From: Betaproteobacteria bacterium
GTDB lineage: Bacteria; Pseudomonadota; Gammaproteobacteria; Burkholderiales; SG8-39
Length of the DNA: 13,608 bases
Assembly (NCBI GenBank): GCA_029865405.1
Contig: JAOUGZ010000030.1
Span: 1 to 13,608 of the forward strand
Reading direction: 5' to 3'
Under the pieces are notes generated by a model that saw only the letters and a list, made by a program, of their open reading frames with translations, ran no database searches and was not told the DNA's origin. The position numbers were made by a program, and so were the translations under genes. Below are positions 1 through 6,463 of the stretch, in pieces. How positions within the stretch are numbered: the first letter of the stretch is position 1; each line of letters opens with the position of its first letter.

Positions 1-1
1 C

Positions 2-541
2 TTCTCGGTGATGGGGTTCTCCATCCCGGTTTTCGTGCTGGCCTACATCCTGATCTGGATCGTGTCGGTGAAGCTCGGCTGGTTGCCGGTGCAGGGCTAC
101 AAGCGCCTGGCGGACGGCTTCTGGCCCTACCTGCAGCACCTGATCCTGCCCTCGATCACGCTGTCGGTGATCTTCATCGCACTGATCGCGCGCGTGACGC
201 GCGCGTCGGTGCTCGAGGCGCTGGGCGAGGACTACATCCGCACGGCGCGCGCCAAAGGCCTGCGCGAAGCGCAGGTGCTGATCCGCCACGCGCTCGCCAA
301 CGCCGCGGTGCCCATCGTCACGGTCATCGGCATCGGCATTGCGCTCCTGATCGGCGGCGTGGTGGTGACCGAGACCGTGTACGCCATCCCGGGCCTCGGG
401 CGGCTCACGGTCGACGCGGTGCTGGCGCGCGACTTCCCCACCATCCAGGGCGTGATCCTGTTCTTCTCGCTGGTGTACGTAGGGGTCAACCTCGCGGTCG
501 ACCTCTCCTACGTGTTCCTCGACCCGCGCATCCGGTACTGA
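2..541 (+). CDS. ABC importer permease, DppB/OppB-like (C-terminal part)
   Basis: Inner-membrane permease subunit of a peptide/opine/nickel-family ABC importer, the DppB-type half of the transmembrane channel. The 5' end lies outside the window; about 179 residues are visible, roughly the C-terminal half of a family usually 300-340 residues long. Several hydrophobic segments are visible, together with the cytoplasmic EAA loop (EALGEDYIRTARAKGL), which contacts the ATPase, and the family-typical stretch ETVYAIPGLGRLTVDAV. The protein ends in DPRIRY, also typical of DppB. Its TGA stop (539-541) shares one base with the ATG of the next permease (TGATG), so the two are translationally coupled. 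The substrate cannot be told from the permease; peptides are the most common substrate of the family. Family assignment is strong, substrate is unknown. Confidence 0.95.
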   Translation, partial: FSVMGFSIPVFVLAYILIWIVSVKLGWLPVQGYKRLADGFWPYLQHLILPSITLSVIFIALIARVTRASVLEALGEDYIRTARAKGLREAQVLIRHALANAAVPIVTVIGIGIALLIGGVVVTETVYAIPGLGRLTVDAVLARDFPTIQGVILFFSLVYVGVNLAVDLSYVFLDPRIRY

Positions 542-1461
542 TGGACCCGAACGCACAGTCGGTCGAGGCCGCGAACGTCGCGTCGCACGAAAGCGCGTGG
601 CGGCGCGTGCGGCGCAACTGGTCGGTGCGCCTCGGCGGCGTGGTGCTCGCGCTCCTGGTGCTGGTGGCGGTGGCGGCGCCGCTCCTCGGCACGGTGGACC
701 CGACGCTGTTCGACGCGGCGAGCCGCGACCTGGTGCCGGGGAAGACGGGCGAGATCACCACGCTGGACGGCGACTACATCAAGCACAAGTTCCTGTTCGG
801 CTCGGACTCGTTCGGCCGCGACATCTACAGCCGGGTGATGTACGGCACGCGCGTCTCGCTCATGGTGGGCCTGCTGGCAGCGCTGCTGTCGCTCGCCTTC
901 GGCATCGTGTGCGGGCTCTCCGCCGGGTACCTGCGCTGGCTGGACGGGATACTCATGCGCTTCATGGATGGGCTGATGGCGATCCCGGCGATCCTGATCG
1001 CCATCGCGCTGGTGGCGATGTGGCGCGGCAGCCTCGTCACGGTGATCATCGCGATCTCGATCCCGGAGATCCCGCGCGTGACGCGCCTCGTGCGCTCGCT
1101 AGTGCTGTCGATCCGGGAGGAGCCCTACGTCGAGGCGGCGGTGGCTCTGGGCACGCCGACCTGGAAGATCATGTTCGGCCACATCCTGCCGAACACCATC
1201 GCGCCGCTGGTGGTGCAGGGCACCTACATCTGCGCTTCCGCGATCCTGGTCGAGGCGATCCTGTCGTTCCTCGGCGTGGGCCTGCCGCCCGACATCCCGA
1301 CCTGGGGCAACATCATGGCCGAGGGCCGCCGCCAGTTCATCGAGTTTCCGCACAACATCTTCATTCCCGGCGTATTTCTCGCGGTCACGGTGCTGGCGGT
1401 GAACATCCTGGGCGACGGCCTGCGCGACACGCTGGACCCGAAGATGGCAAAGCGCGTATAG
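541..1461 (+). CDS. ABC importer permease, DppC/OppC-like
   Basis: Second inner-membrane permease of the importer, 306 residues, full length for the family. The N-terminus has a basic cytoplasmic tail and a first membrane helix near residues 30-50 (LGGVVLALLVLVAVAAPLLG). It is followed by the DppC hallmark FGSDSFGRDIYSRVMYGTRV near residues 86-105, then more membrane segments. The EAA loop is at about 196-218 (YVEAAVALGTPTWKIMFGHI), and the conserved FLGVGLPPDIPTWGNIM stretch follows. The ATG overlaps the stop of the upstream permease by one base, so its translation probably depends on that gene. Heterodimerises with the DppB-like subunit. The substrate is not deducible here; the associated binding protein is outside the window. 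Confidence 0.95.
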   Translation: MDPNAQSVEAANVASHESAWRRVRRNWSVRLGGVVLALLVLVAVAAPLLGTVDPTLFDAASRDLVPGKTGEITTLDGDYIKHKFLFGSDSFGRDIYSRVMYGTRVSLMVGLLAALLSLAFGIVCGLSAGYLRWLDGILMRFMDGLMAIPAILIAIALVAMWRGSLVTVIIAISIPEIPRVTRLVRSLVLSIREEPYVEAAVALGTPTWKIMFGHILPNTIAPLVVQGTYICASAILVEAILSFLGVGLPPDIPTWGNIMAEGRRQFIEFPHNIFIPGVFLAVTVLAVNILGDGLRDTLDPKMAKRV

Positions 1462-1462
1462 G

Positions 1463-1487
1463 CCGGGGGAAAACATCTCTCCCCCGG
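1463..1487 (+). other. Intra-operon hairpin in place of a ribosome binding site
   Basis: A perfect 8-bp inverted repeat, CCGGGGGA (1463-1470) and TCCCCCGG (1480-1487), with a 9-nt loop, fills most of the 33-nt gap between the permease stop and the ATPase start. No T-run follows, so it is not a classic intrinsic terminator. It may tune expression of the ATPase relative to the permeases, or stabilise the upstream mRNA. The structure is seen directly; the role is inferred. Confidence 0.5.
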
Positions 1488-1494
1488 ACCCCCT

Positions 1495-3102
1495 ATGAGC
1501 GTCCTTGAAGTCCGCGACCTCACCATCGCCCTGCCGACGGGCGGCGACCGGCGCGAGGCGGCCGCGCGCGTCTCTTTCACCGTGGACCGCGGCGAGATCG
1601 TCTGCCTGGTGGGCGAATCCGGCTCCGGCAAGTCGGTCATCGCGCAGGCCATCATGGGCCTGCTGCCCCAGGCGCTGCCGGTGACGGGCGGCGCGATCCT
1701 GCTCGAGGGCGAGGACATCGTGCAGGCTGGCGCCGAGCGATTGCGCGAGCTGCGCGCGATGCGCATGTCGATGGTCTTCCAGGAGCCGATGACCGCGCTC
1801 AACCCGGTGATGACCTGTGGCGACCAGATCGACGAGGTGCTGCGCGAGCACACGCCGCTCTCCCCCGAGCAGCGCCGCGCGAAGATCCTGGACATCGTGC
1901 GCGAGGTGGCGCTCCCCGACCCCGAGCGTATCGTGGCCTCGTACCCGCACCAGCTCTCCGGCGGCCAGCGCCAGCGCATCATGATCGCGATGGCGCTGGT
2001 GCTGGAGCCGGCGTTGCTGATCGCCGACGAGCCGACCACGGCGCTCGACGTCACCACGCAGGCGCAGATTCTCGAGCTGATCCGCGAACTGCAGCGCCGC
2101 CACGGCACGGGCGTGCTGTTCATCACGCACGACTTCGGCGTGGTGGCCGACATCGCCCACCGCGTGGCGGTGCTGCGCCTCGGCGAGCTGGTCGAGATGG
2201 GCGCGAAAGACGAGGTGCTGAAGCGCCCGCGCCACGACTACACCAAGATGCTGATCGGCGCGGTGCCGACGCTGCAGCCGCACGGGCGCAGCGCCGAAGG
2301 CGCCTCCGCGCCGGTGCTGCGCACGGTCAAGCTGTGCAAGACCTACGTCGACCGCGGCTGGTTCGGCCGCCGCCGCGAGGTGCATGCCGCGCAGGACGTC
2401 TCGATCGAGCTGCGGCGCGGCCAGACTCTGGGCATCGTCGGCGAGTCGGGCTCCGGCAAGTCGACCGTCGCACGCTGCATCATCCGCCTCATCGACCCGA
2501 CCTCCGGCGAAATCCGCCTGCACGGGCAGGACATCGCGAAGATGTCTGCGTCCGAGCTGCGCCCGCTGCGGCGCAAGGTGCAGATCGTGTTTCAGGACCC
2601 GTACCGCTCGCTCAACCCGCGCCGCACGGTGCTCGAAGCCGTCATCGAAGGTCCGGTCAACTACGGCGTACCGCGCGCAAGGGCGATCGAGCGAGCGCGC
2701 CAGCTGATGGAGCTGGTGCGCATGGATCCGGCCTCGCTCAGCCGCTACCCGCACCAGTTCTCCGGCGGCCAGCGCCAGCGCATCTGCATCGCGCGCGCCC
2801 TCGCCCAGGAGCCCGAGCTGCTGATCGCCGACGAGGCGGTTTCGGCGCTCGACGTCTCGGTGCAGGCGCAGGTGCTCGAGCTGCTGGAGGACATTCGCAA
2901 TCGCCTGAACCTGGCCATGCTCTTCATCACCCACGATCTGCGCGTAGCGGCCCAGATCTGCGACCATGTGGCGGTCATGTCCGAGGGCCGCATCGTCGAG
3001 TACGGTCCGGCGATCGAGGTCTTCGGCGCGCCGCGCCACGCGTACACCCGGGCGCTTTTCGAGGCGGCGCCGGGGCGCGATTTCGCCTTCGGCGCGGCGT
3101 AA
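1495..3102 (+). CDS. Fused double ATPase of a peptide-type ABC importer (DppD-DppF fusion)
   Basis: Cytoplasmic energy-coupling subunit that hydrolyses ATP for the two upstream permeases. Its 535 residues contain two complete nucleotide-binding domains. Domain 1 has Walker A at residues 40-47 (GESGSGKS), signature LSGGQ at 154-158, and Walker B with catalytic Glu at 178-179 (DEPTTALD). Domain 2 has Walker A at 316-323 (GESGSGKS), signature FSGGQ at 422-426 and Walker B at 446-447 (DEAVSALD). Each half ends in the oligopeptide-transporter C-terminal motif (PRHDYTKML and PRHAYTRAL). Fused architecture is known from YejF and GsiA; most Dpp/Opp systems use two separate genes. The start is the only possible one, because the preceding permease stop is in the same frame and no other start codon lies between. 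No Shine-Dalgarno is visible; a hairpin occupies that place. All ATPase motifs look intact. Confidence 0.96.
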   Translation: MSVLEVRDLTIALPTGGDRREAAARVSFTVDRGEIVCLVGESGSGKSVIAQAIMGLLPQALPVTGGAILLEGEDIVQAGAERLRELRAMRMSMVFQEPMTALNPVMTCGDQIDEVLREHTPLSPEQRRAKILDIVREVALPDPERIVASYPHQLSGGQRQRIMIAMALVLEPALLIADEPTTALDVTTQAQILELIRELQRRHGTGVLFITHDFGVVADIAHRVAVLRLGELVEMGAKDEVLKRPRHDYTKMLIGAVPTLQPHGRSAEGASAPVLRTVKLCKTYVDRGWFGRRREVHAAQDVSIELRRGQTLGIVGESGSGKSTVARCIIRLIDPTSGEIRLHGQDIAKMSASELRPLRRKVQIVFQDPYRSLNPRRTVLEAVIEGPVNYGVPRARAIERARQLMELVRMDPASLSRYPHQFSGGQRQRICIARALAQEPELLIADEAVSALDVSVQAQVLELLEDIRNRLNLAMLFITHDLRVAAQICDHVAVMSEGRIVEYGPAIEVFGAPRHAYTRALFEAAPGRDFAFGAA

Positions 3103-3106
3103 ACCG

Positions 3107-3112
3107 TACACT
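3107..3112 (+). promoter_or_regulatory. Possible -10 box of a leaderless birA promoter
   Basis: TACACT ends 7 nt before the birA ATG, the position expected of a -10 box when transcription starts at the A of the start codon. No Shine-Dalgarno is present in the 17-nt gap after the ATPase gene, which fits a leaderless message. No good -35 box is seen at 16-19 bp upstream (best TTCGCC), so this stays tentative; read-through from the ABC operon is the alternative. Confidence 0.3.
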
Positions 3113-3119
3113 AGCGCCG

Positions 3120-3875
3120 ATGGATCGGCTCAATGCAGACGCCATAAGCGTCCCGGGCGTCGATGTGCGCATCCTCGGGCGCTGTGCGTCGACCAACGCC
3201 GTGCTGCTTCGCGAGCGGCCCGAGCGGCCCCTGCTGCTCGCGACGGACGAGCAGACTGCGGGCCGCGGGCGACGCGGGCGGCGCTGGCACAGCCCACCCG
3301 GCTGCGGCGTGCTCTTGTCGCTCGGCCTGCCGCTCGCGCGCCCGGCACGCGAACTGGGCGGTCTTTCGATCGTTGCCGGGGTCGCCGCGGTGCGCGCGCT
3401 GCGCGCGCTCGGCGCGGCCGACGCGGCGCTGAAATGGCCGAACGACCTGCTCGTGCGCGGCGCCAAGCTCGGCGGCATCCTGGTGGAAACCTGCGCCCAG
3501 GGCACCGGCAGCCTCGCCGTCATCGGGGTGGGCGTGAATCACCGCGATGCGCAGGCGCTCGCGAGTCGGTTGCGTCGCCGCGTCGTGGCGCTCGACGATG
3601 TGCTGCGGCCGCTGCCCGGGCGCAACGCCGTCATCGGCGCGCTCGCGCGCGAGTTGCTCGCCGCTCTGCGCGACTTCGACACTGCGGGGTTCGAGGCCTT
3701 TCGCCGCGACTGGGACTCGCTGCACGCTTACGCGGGCAAGGCGCTGCGCGTGCGGCTGGCGGACGGTCGCGTTCTCGCCGGTGTGGCCGATGGGCTCGCC
3801 GCCGACGGCGCGCTGCAACTGCGCACGCACGGCGGAGTGCGTACCGTGCGCAACGGCCGCGTGGCCCTGGCATGA
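3120..3875 (+). CDS. birA: Biotin--[acetyl-CoA-carboxylase] ligase, monofunctional
   Basis: Cytoplasmic enzyme that activates biotin with ATP to biotinyl-5'-AMP and attaches it to the biotin carboxyl carrier protein of acetyl-CoA carboxylase and related enzymes. 251 residues. Visible motifs: STN at 24-26, the biotinyl-AMP loop GRGRRG at 48-53 followed by RRWHSPPG, and KWPNDL at 105-110 with K105 matching the biotin-binding lysine (Lys183 of E. coli BirA), then KLGGILVE. The C-terminal SH3-like domain covers about residues 205-251. The N-terminal winged-helix repressor domain of E. coli BirA (about 320 residues) is absent, so this is a group I ligase that should not act as the bio operon repressor. 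The ATG gives a natural N-terminus ahead of the catalytic domain. The stop overlaps the coaX start (ATGA). No Shine-Dalgarno is seen. Confidence 0.95.
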   Translation: MDRLNADAISVPGVDVRILGRCASTNAVLLRERPERPLLLATDEQTAGRGRRGRRWHSPPGCGVLLSLGLPLARPARELGGLSIVAGVAAVRALRALGAADAALKWPNDLLVRGAKLGGILVETCAQGTGSLAVIGVGVNHRDAQALASRLRRRVVALDDVLRPLPGRNAVIGALARELLAALRDFDTAGFEAFRRDWDSLHAYAGKALRVRLADGRVLAGVADGLAADGALQLRTHGGVRTVRNGRVALA

Positions 3876-4594
3876 TCCTCGCCATCGATGCCGGCAATTC
3901 GCGCGTCAAGTGGGGCTGGCACGATGGGCGCGGCTGGTCGAGCCTCGCCACGGTGTCGCTGATCGAGTTCGCGGCAGCCAACCACGACATCAACCCGTTC
4001 GCGGCGACGCACGAGAACCCGGAACGCATCGTCATCTCCAATGTTGCGGGAGACGGCGCCCACCAGCTGCTCGTCAACTGGACCAGCATTTTCGACGCCG
4101 AGCCTTTCTGGCTGAAAGGCGAGGCGGAGCGCTGCGGCGTGACGAGCCGCTACGAGAACCCGGCACAGCTCGGGGCAGATCGCTGGGCGGCGCTGGTGGC
4201 GGCGCGCGCGCTGCAGTCCGGCTCCTGTCTGGTGGTGCAGGCAGGCACCGCCACGACCGCCGACCTGCTGTCGGCGACGGGCGAGTTTCTGGGCGGGCTG
4301 ATCCTGCCCGGCGTCGACCTGATGCGCTTCGTGCTGCACGAGCATACCGGGCGCCTGCCGCTGCAGGAGGGGCGGTTCGTGGCCACGCCGCGCAACACCG
4401 TCGACGCGATCGAATCCGGCTGCCGGCACGCGCAGGCGGGCGCCGTCGAGCGCATGTACCGATTGGCGGGTCCCGGCGCGCACTGCCTGGTGTCGGGCGG
4501 TGCCGGCCCGTCCCTCATCGAGCAGCTCGACATCCCCTGCCGTTACGTGGAGAACCTGGTGCTGGAAGGCCTGGCCCGGATCGCCTGGTCGTGA
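3872..4594 (+). CDS. coaX: Type III pantothenate kinase
   Basis: Cytoplasmic kinase for the first step of coenzyme A synthesis, phosphorylating pantothenate to 4'-phosphopantothenate; member of the ASKHA fold, with a K+ or NH4+ requirement known in the family. 240 residues, normal length. The N-terminal phosphate motif DAGNSRVK is at residues 6-13. The substrate motif YENPAQLGADRWAAL lies near 93-107, and the second phosphate motif is AGTATTAD at 124-131, followed by GEFLGGLILPG. In well-studied homologues the second motif is usually preceded by an acidic residue (D-x-G-T); here the position is Gln123. The start overlaps the birA stop (ATGA) and the stop overlaps the next gene's GTG (GTGA), so the three genes are translationally coupled. 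The birA-coaX pairing supports the assignment. Confidence 0.93.
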   Translation: MILAIDAGNSRVKWGWHDGRGWSSLATVSLIEFAAANHDINPFAATHENPERIVISNVAGDGAHQLLVNWTSIFDAEPFWLKGEAERCGVTSRYENPAQLGADRWAALVAARALQSGSCLVVQAGTATTADLLSATGEFLGGLILPGVDLMRFVLHEHTGRLPLQEGRFVATPRNTVDAIESGCRHAQAGAVERMYRLAGPGAHCLVSGGAGPSLIEQLDIPCRYVENLVLEGLARIAWS

Positions 4595-5289
4595 GGCTGC
4601 TGTTTCTCCTGCTGCTCGCCGCGAACCTCGGCTTTTTTGCGTGGACGCGGTTTCTCGCGCCGCCGGACCCGGCGGTCGACCGGCAGCCGCTCGCCCGGCA
4701 GCTTGAACCGGACAAGCTGCGCATCGTTGCCGAGCGCGAGCTCGCGCGCGCTGCGGCACCGGTGCCGCAGCCGGCGGCGCCCAGGCCGGCGGCGCCCAAA
4801 CCGGCGGCGCCCGAGCCCGTGCCGATCACCTGCCTGGAATGGGGCAGCTTCAATCCGGGCGACGCGAGCCGCGCCGCCCAGCGCCTCGAGCCGCTCGCGC
4901 TCGGCGCCGGGCTGGCGCAGTACCGGGGCGAAGAAACCGCCAGCTGGTGGGTACACCTGCCGCCGCAGGGCAGCCGCGCTGCCGCGCTGCGCAAGGCGGC
5001 CGAGCTGAAGAAGCTGGGCGTGGACGACTACTTCATCCTGCAGGACTCGGGCCCCTTGCGCTGGTCGCTGTCGCTCGGCGTGTTCAGCACCGAGGACGCC
5101 GCCAGGGCCCATTTGCAGGCCCTGCGCGCAAAGAACGTCAGATCGGCGGTCATCGATCGGCGCGAGACGCGCGTGCCCAAGGTCTGGTTCCAGGTGCGCG
5201 GCGTCGATGCGGCGTTGGCGGCGCGGCTTAGGGCCATCGCGCAGGATTTCGAGGGTGCGACGCTGCACGATTGCGCGCAGCGGCAGTAG
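4591..5289 (+). CDS. Membrane-anchored SPOR-domain protein
   Basis: Predicted envelope protein of 232 residues. The GTG start overlaps the coaX stop (GTGA) and directly precedes a membrane anchor (residues 2-21, RLLFLLLLAANLGFFAWTRF), which supports this start over upstream codons. A Pro/Ala linker follows, with three 5-residue repeats (PAAPR, PAAPK, PAAPE) at 61-75. The C-terminal part contains a SPOR-like fold: CLEWGSF near 81-87 and RWSLSLGVFSTEDAARAHL starting at 157, the usual SPOR strand-helix pattern. SPOR domains bind denuded glycan strands of septal peptidoglycan, so a periplasmic wall-binding role is likely. The layout, anchor then linker then SPOR, resembles FtsN and DedD, but I see no evidence it is either. 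The exact cellular role is unknown. Confidence 0.85.
   Translation: MRLLFLLLLAANLGFFAWTRFLAPPDPAVDRQPLARQLEPDKLRIVAERELARAAAPVPQPAAPRPAAPKPAAPEPVPITCLEWGSFNPGDASRAAQRLEPLALGAGLAQYRGEETASWWVHLPPQGSRAAALRKAAELKKLGVDDYFILQDSGPLRWSLSLGVFSTEDAARAHLQALRAKNVRSAVIDRRETRVPKVWFQVRGVDAALAARLRAIAQDFEGATLHDCAQRQ
4771..4815 (+). repeat. Three tandem 15-bp coding repeats in the SPOR linker
   Basis: Three head-to-tail units of 15 bp (4771-4785, 4786-4800, 4801-4815) share the first 12 bases (ccggcggcgccc, with the last base of the third codon group varying) and differ mainly in the last codon. They encode PAAPR, PAAPK and PAAPE. Such an in-frame array can change copy number by slippage and lengthen or shorten the periplasmic linker without breaking the frame. 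Confidence 0.85.
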
Positions 5290-5305
5290 GAACCACGACG
5301 CGCGA

Positions 5306-5330
5306 GGCAGCGCCTGCCGTCGGAAACGGC
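5306..5330. other. Alternative hairpins between convergent genes
   Basis: The 41-nt space between the SPOR gene (+) and the receiver gene (-) contains two overlapping perfect stems: GGCAG-cgc-CTGCC (5306-5318) and GCCGT-cggaa-ACGGC (5316-5330). They share bases 5316-5318, so only one can form at a time. The second lies directly behind the receiver stop on the minus strand. Neither is followed by a T-run, so they could be weak bidirectional termination or 3'-end stability elements, or chance in GC-rich DNA. Confidence 0.3.
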
Positions 5331-5711
5331 TCAGCCGATCGGGATCGCGCCGCCCGGCACGTGCTGCGCCACCAGCGACAAAAGTCGGTCGGCGCGCACC
5401 GGCTTCGTGACGTAGCCGACGGCACCCAGCTCGCGCCCGCGCGAGTCGCCGTCCTCGACCGACGTGAGGAAGATCACCGGGATGCGCGGGAGCGAGGTGT
5501 CGGCTTTGAGGGCCGCCACGAACTCGAACCCGTCCATGTGCGGCATGTTGACGTCGGTGATGATCAGGTCCGGCGGCGCCTTCAGGATCCGGTAGCCCGC
5601 GATGATGGCATCGGCCGCCACCTCCACCTCGTATCCCGCCGACGTGAGATGAATGCGAAGCAGGTCGCGGATGCCCTCATCGTCGTCCACCACCAGGATG
5701 CGCGCGGCCAT
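5331..5711 (-). CDS. Stand-alone CheY-like response regulator receiver
   Basis: Cytoplasmic single-domain receiver of 126 residues with no output domain. All phosphorylation residues are present: acidic pocket D9-D10-D11 (ILVVDDDEG), phosphoacceptor D53 (LIITDVNMPHMDGFEF), switch residue T83 (VIFLTS) and K103 followed by P104 (GYVTKPV). It would be phosphorylated by a histidine kinase encoded elsewhere and act by protein-protein contact. The gene lies 12 nt behind a tRNA-Thr on the same strand, and its Shine-Dalgarno AGAAGG (5718-5723) starts with the first base after the tRNA CCA and ends 6 nt before the ATG. There is no room for its own promoter, so it is probably read from the tRNA promoter. 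The pilus operon is divergent and close, so a link to pili or twitching is possible, but sequence alone does not make it PilG or PilH. Confidence 0.93.
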   Translation of the reverse strand: MAARILVVDDDEGIRDLLRIHLTSAGYEVEVAADAIIAGYRILKAPPDLIITDVNMPHMDGFEFVAALKADTSLPRIPVIFLTSVEDGDSRGRELGAVGYVTKPVRADRLLSLVAQHVPGGAIPIG

Positions 5712-5723
5712 CGGGTGCCTTCT

Positions 5724-5799
<76 letters not shown>

Positions 5800-5813
5800 A
5801 GTGTGCGTCAAAG

Positions 5814-5850
5814 TGGCGCGAATTATACGCCACGGCCTTGCCCGCAGCGC
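5814..5850 (-). promoter_or_regulatory. Promoter of the tRNA-Thr / receiver unit
   Basis: Read on the minus strand, a perfect TATAAT (5822-5827) is followed by the GC-rich discriminator TCGCGCC and a likely start at A5814, giving a leader of about 15 nt before the tRNA. GC-rich discriminators are typical of stringently controlled stable-RNA promoters. The -35 region at 17 bp spacing (5845-5850, GCGCTG) does not resemble TTGACA and falls inside the inverted repeat at 5841-5882, which hints at activator or operator control. Confidence 0.65.
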
Positions 5851-5882
5851 CGCGGCGTGACGCAGTTCACGCTCGCTGCGGG
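5841..5882. repeat. Nested inverted repeat in the divergent spacer
   Basis: Perfect 9-bp outer arms CCCGCAGCG (5841-5849) and CGCTGCGGG (5874-5882) enclose a second perfect palindrome, GCGTGA-N6-TCACGC (5855-5872). As RNA or extruded DNA this folds into a 9-bp stem, a small asymmetric bulge, a 6-bp stem and a 6-nt loop. It overlaps the -35 region of the tRNA promoter. It could be an operator, a REP-like palindrome or a structured element. Confidence 0.75.
5855..5872. promoter_or_regulatory. CRP/Vfr-like operator candidate
   Basis: The symmetric sequence GCGTGA-CGCAGT-TCACGC contains the core GTGA-N6-TCAC of the CRP family recognition pattern (TGTGA-N6-TCACA), with symmetric C/G in place of the outer T/A. 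It is centred about 50 bp upstream of the proposed tRNA start and about 100 bp upstream of the proposed pilin start. Vfr, a CRP relative, is a known regulator of type IV pili in Pseudomonas; use of such a site here is inference. Confidence 0.4.
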
Positions 5883-5928
5883 GCGCCTCGCCGTCCGCGG
5901 CCGCTTTCCGGCCGTTGGTCGACTGATT

Positions 5929-5957
5929 TTGCCGCGCCGCGCGAGCTTGCCTAGCAT
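5929..5957 (+). promoter_or_regulatory. Possible promoter of the minor pilin operon
   Basis: TTGCCG (5929-5934) and TAGCAT (5952-5957) are separated by 17 bp and each match four of six sigma-70 consensus bases. They precede the strong ribosome binding site AGGAGG (5971-5976) of the first pilin gene by about 13 bp. A sigma-54 type GG-N10-GC element was looked for and not found. A 6-bp hairpin (CGGCCG at 5898-5903 and 5909-5914) lies just upstream. Confidence 0.4.
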
Positions 5958-5980
5958 CCTGACCACAGACAGGAGGAAAC

Positions 5981-6463
5981 ATGCGTTTTGCAAGGGGATT
6001 CACGCTCATCGAACTGATGATCACGGTCGCGGTCATCGCCGTCCTGTCCGCCATCGCCTTGCCCGCCTATACGGACTACGTAACCCGCAGCAAGTTCTCC
6101 GAGGCCTACGCGCACTTGGCGGACCTGCGGGTGAAGATGGAGCAGTCTTACCTGGATAACCGGCGCTACAGCACCACCACTGCCGGCGGCACCTGCGGCA
6201 TTCCGGGCGGCAACACGCCCACCGTGCAGGGAACGAAGTACTTCGACTTTACTTGCGCCTCTTCCAACCCCAATGCCGTGGGCGACCAGGAGTACGTGCT
6301 GACGGCCACCGGCAGGGCGGCGGAGCAGCTCAACGGCATCGCGTTCACCGTCAACCATGGCAACACCAAGACGACGGTCGTCACCGGCTCCACCCCAATG
6401 GCGGACAAGGGTTATGCCAGCGCCGCCGCCTGCTGGGTGAGGAAGAAGCCCTCGCAATGCTGA
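5981..6463 (+). CDS. pilE: PilE-like type IV pilin
   Basis: Type IV pilin of 160 residues, processed by prepilin peptidase and incorporated into the pilus from the inner membrane. The leader is very short (MRFARG); cleavage is expected between G6 and F7, giving FTLIELMITVAVIAVL with the required Glu at mature position 5. The hydrophobic helix continues to about residue 32 and into the amphipathic part (YTDYVTRSKFSEAYAHL). The C-terminus carries a disulfide-type loop, C151 to C160, and two earlier cysteines. The ribosome binding site AGGAGG lies 4 nt before the ATG, the strongest in the operon. As first gene of a fimT-pilV-pilW-pilX-pilY1 cluster it is more likely a PilE-type minor pilin than the major subunit, though a major role cannot be excluded. 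Confidence 0.9.
   Translation: MRFARGFTLIELMITVAVIAVLSAIALPAYTDYVTRSKFSEAYAHLADLRVKMEQSYLDNRRYSTTTAGGTCGIPGGNTPTVQGTKYFDFTCASSNPNAVGDQEYVLTATGRAAEQLNGIAFTVNHGNTKTTVVTGSTPMADKGYASAAACWVRKKPSQC

Noticed and set aside
1463..1487. Intrinsic terminator after the DppC-like gene
   Set aside because: The hairpin is not followed by a T-run and the operon continues with the functionally required ATPase, so complete termination here is unlikely.
1099..3111. Open frame of 670 codons on the minus strand opposite the permease and ATPase genes
   Set aside because: Same antisense effect; the plus strand shows all ATPase motifs, and the minus-strand product has low-complexity composition and no plausible ribosome binding site.
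2334..3119. In-frame upstream extension of birA through the ATPase gene
   Set aside because: The extension would overlap the ATPase by nearly 800 nt and has a shadow composition. The biotin ligase homology begins just after the ATG at 3120.
5331..5711. Naming the receiver PilG, PilH or CheY because of the nearby pilus genes
   Set aside because: The sequence shows only generic receiver features, the gene faces away from the pilus operon, and no Pil-Chp partner gene is in the window.
5905..5945. Sigma-54 promoter for the pilin operon
   Set aside because: A GG (in TTGGTCG) is followed by GC (in TTTTGCC), but the spacing is 12 nt instead of 10 and the flanking bases do not fit, so a sigma-70 type promoter was preferred.
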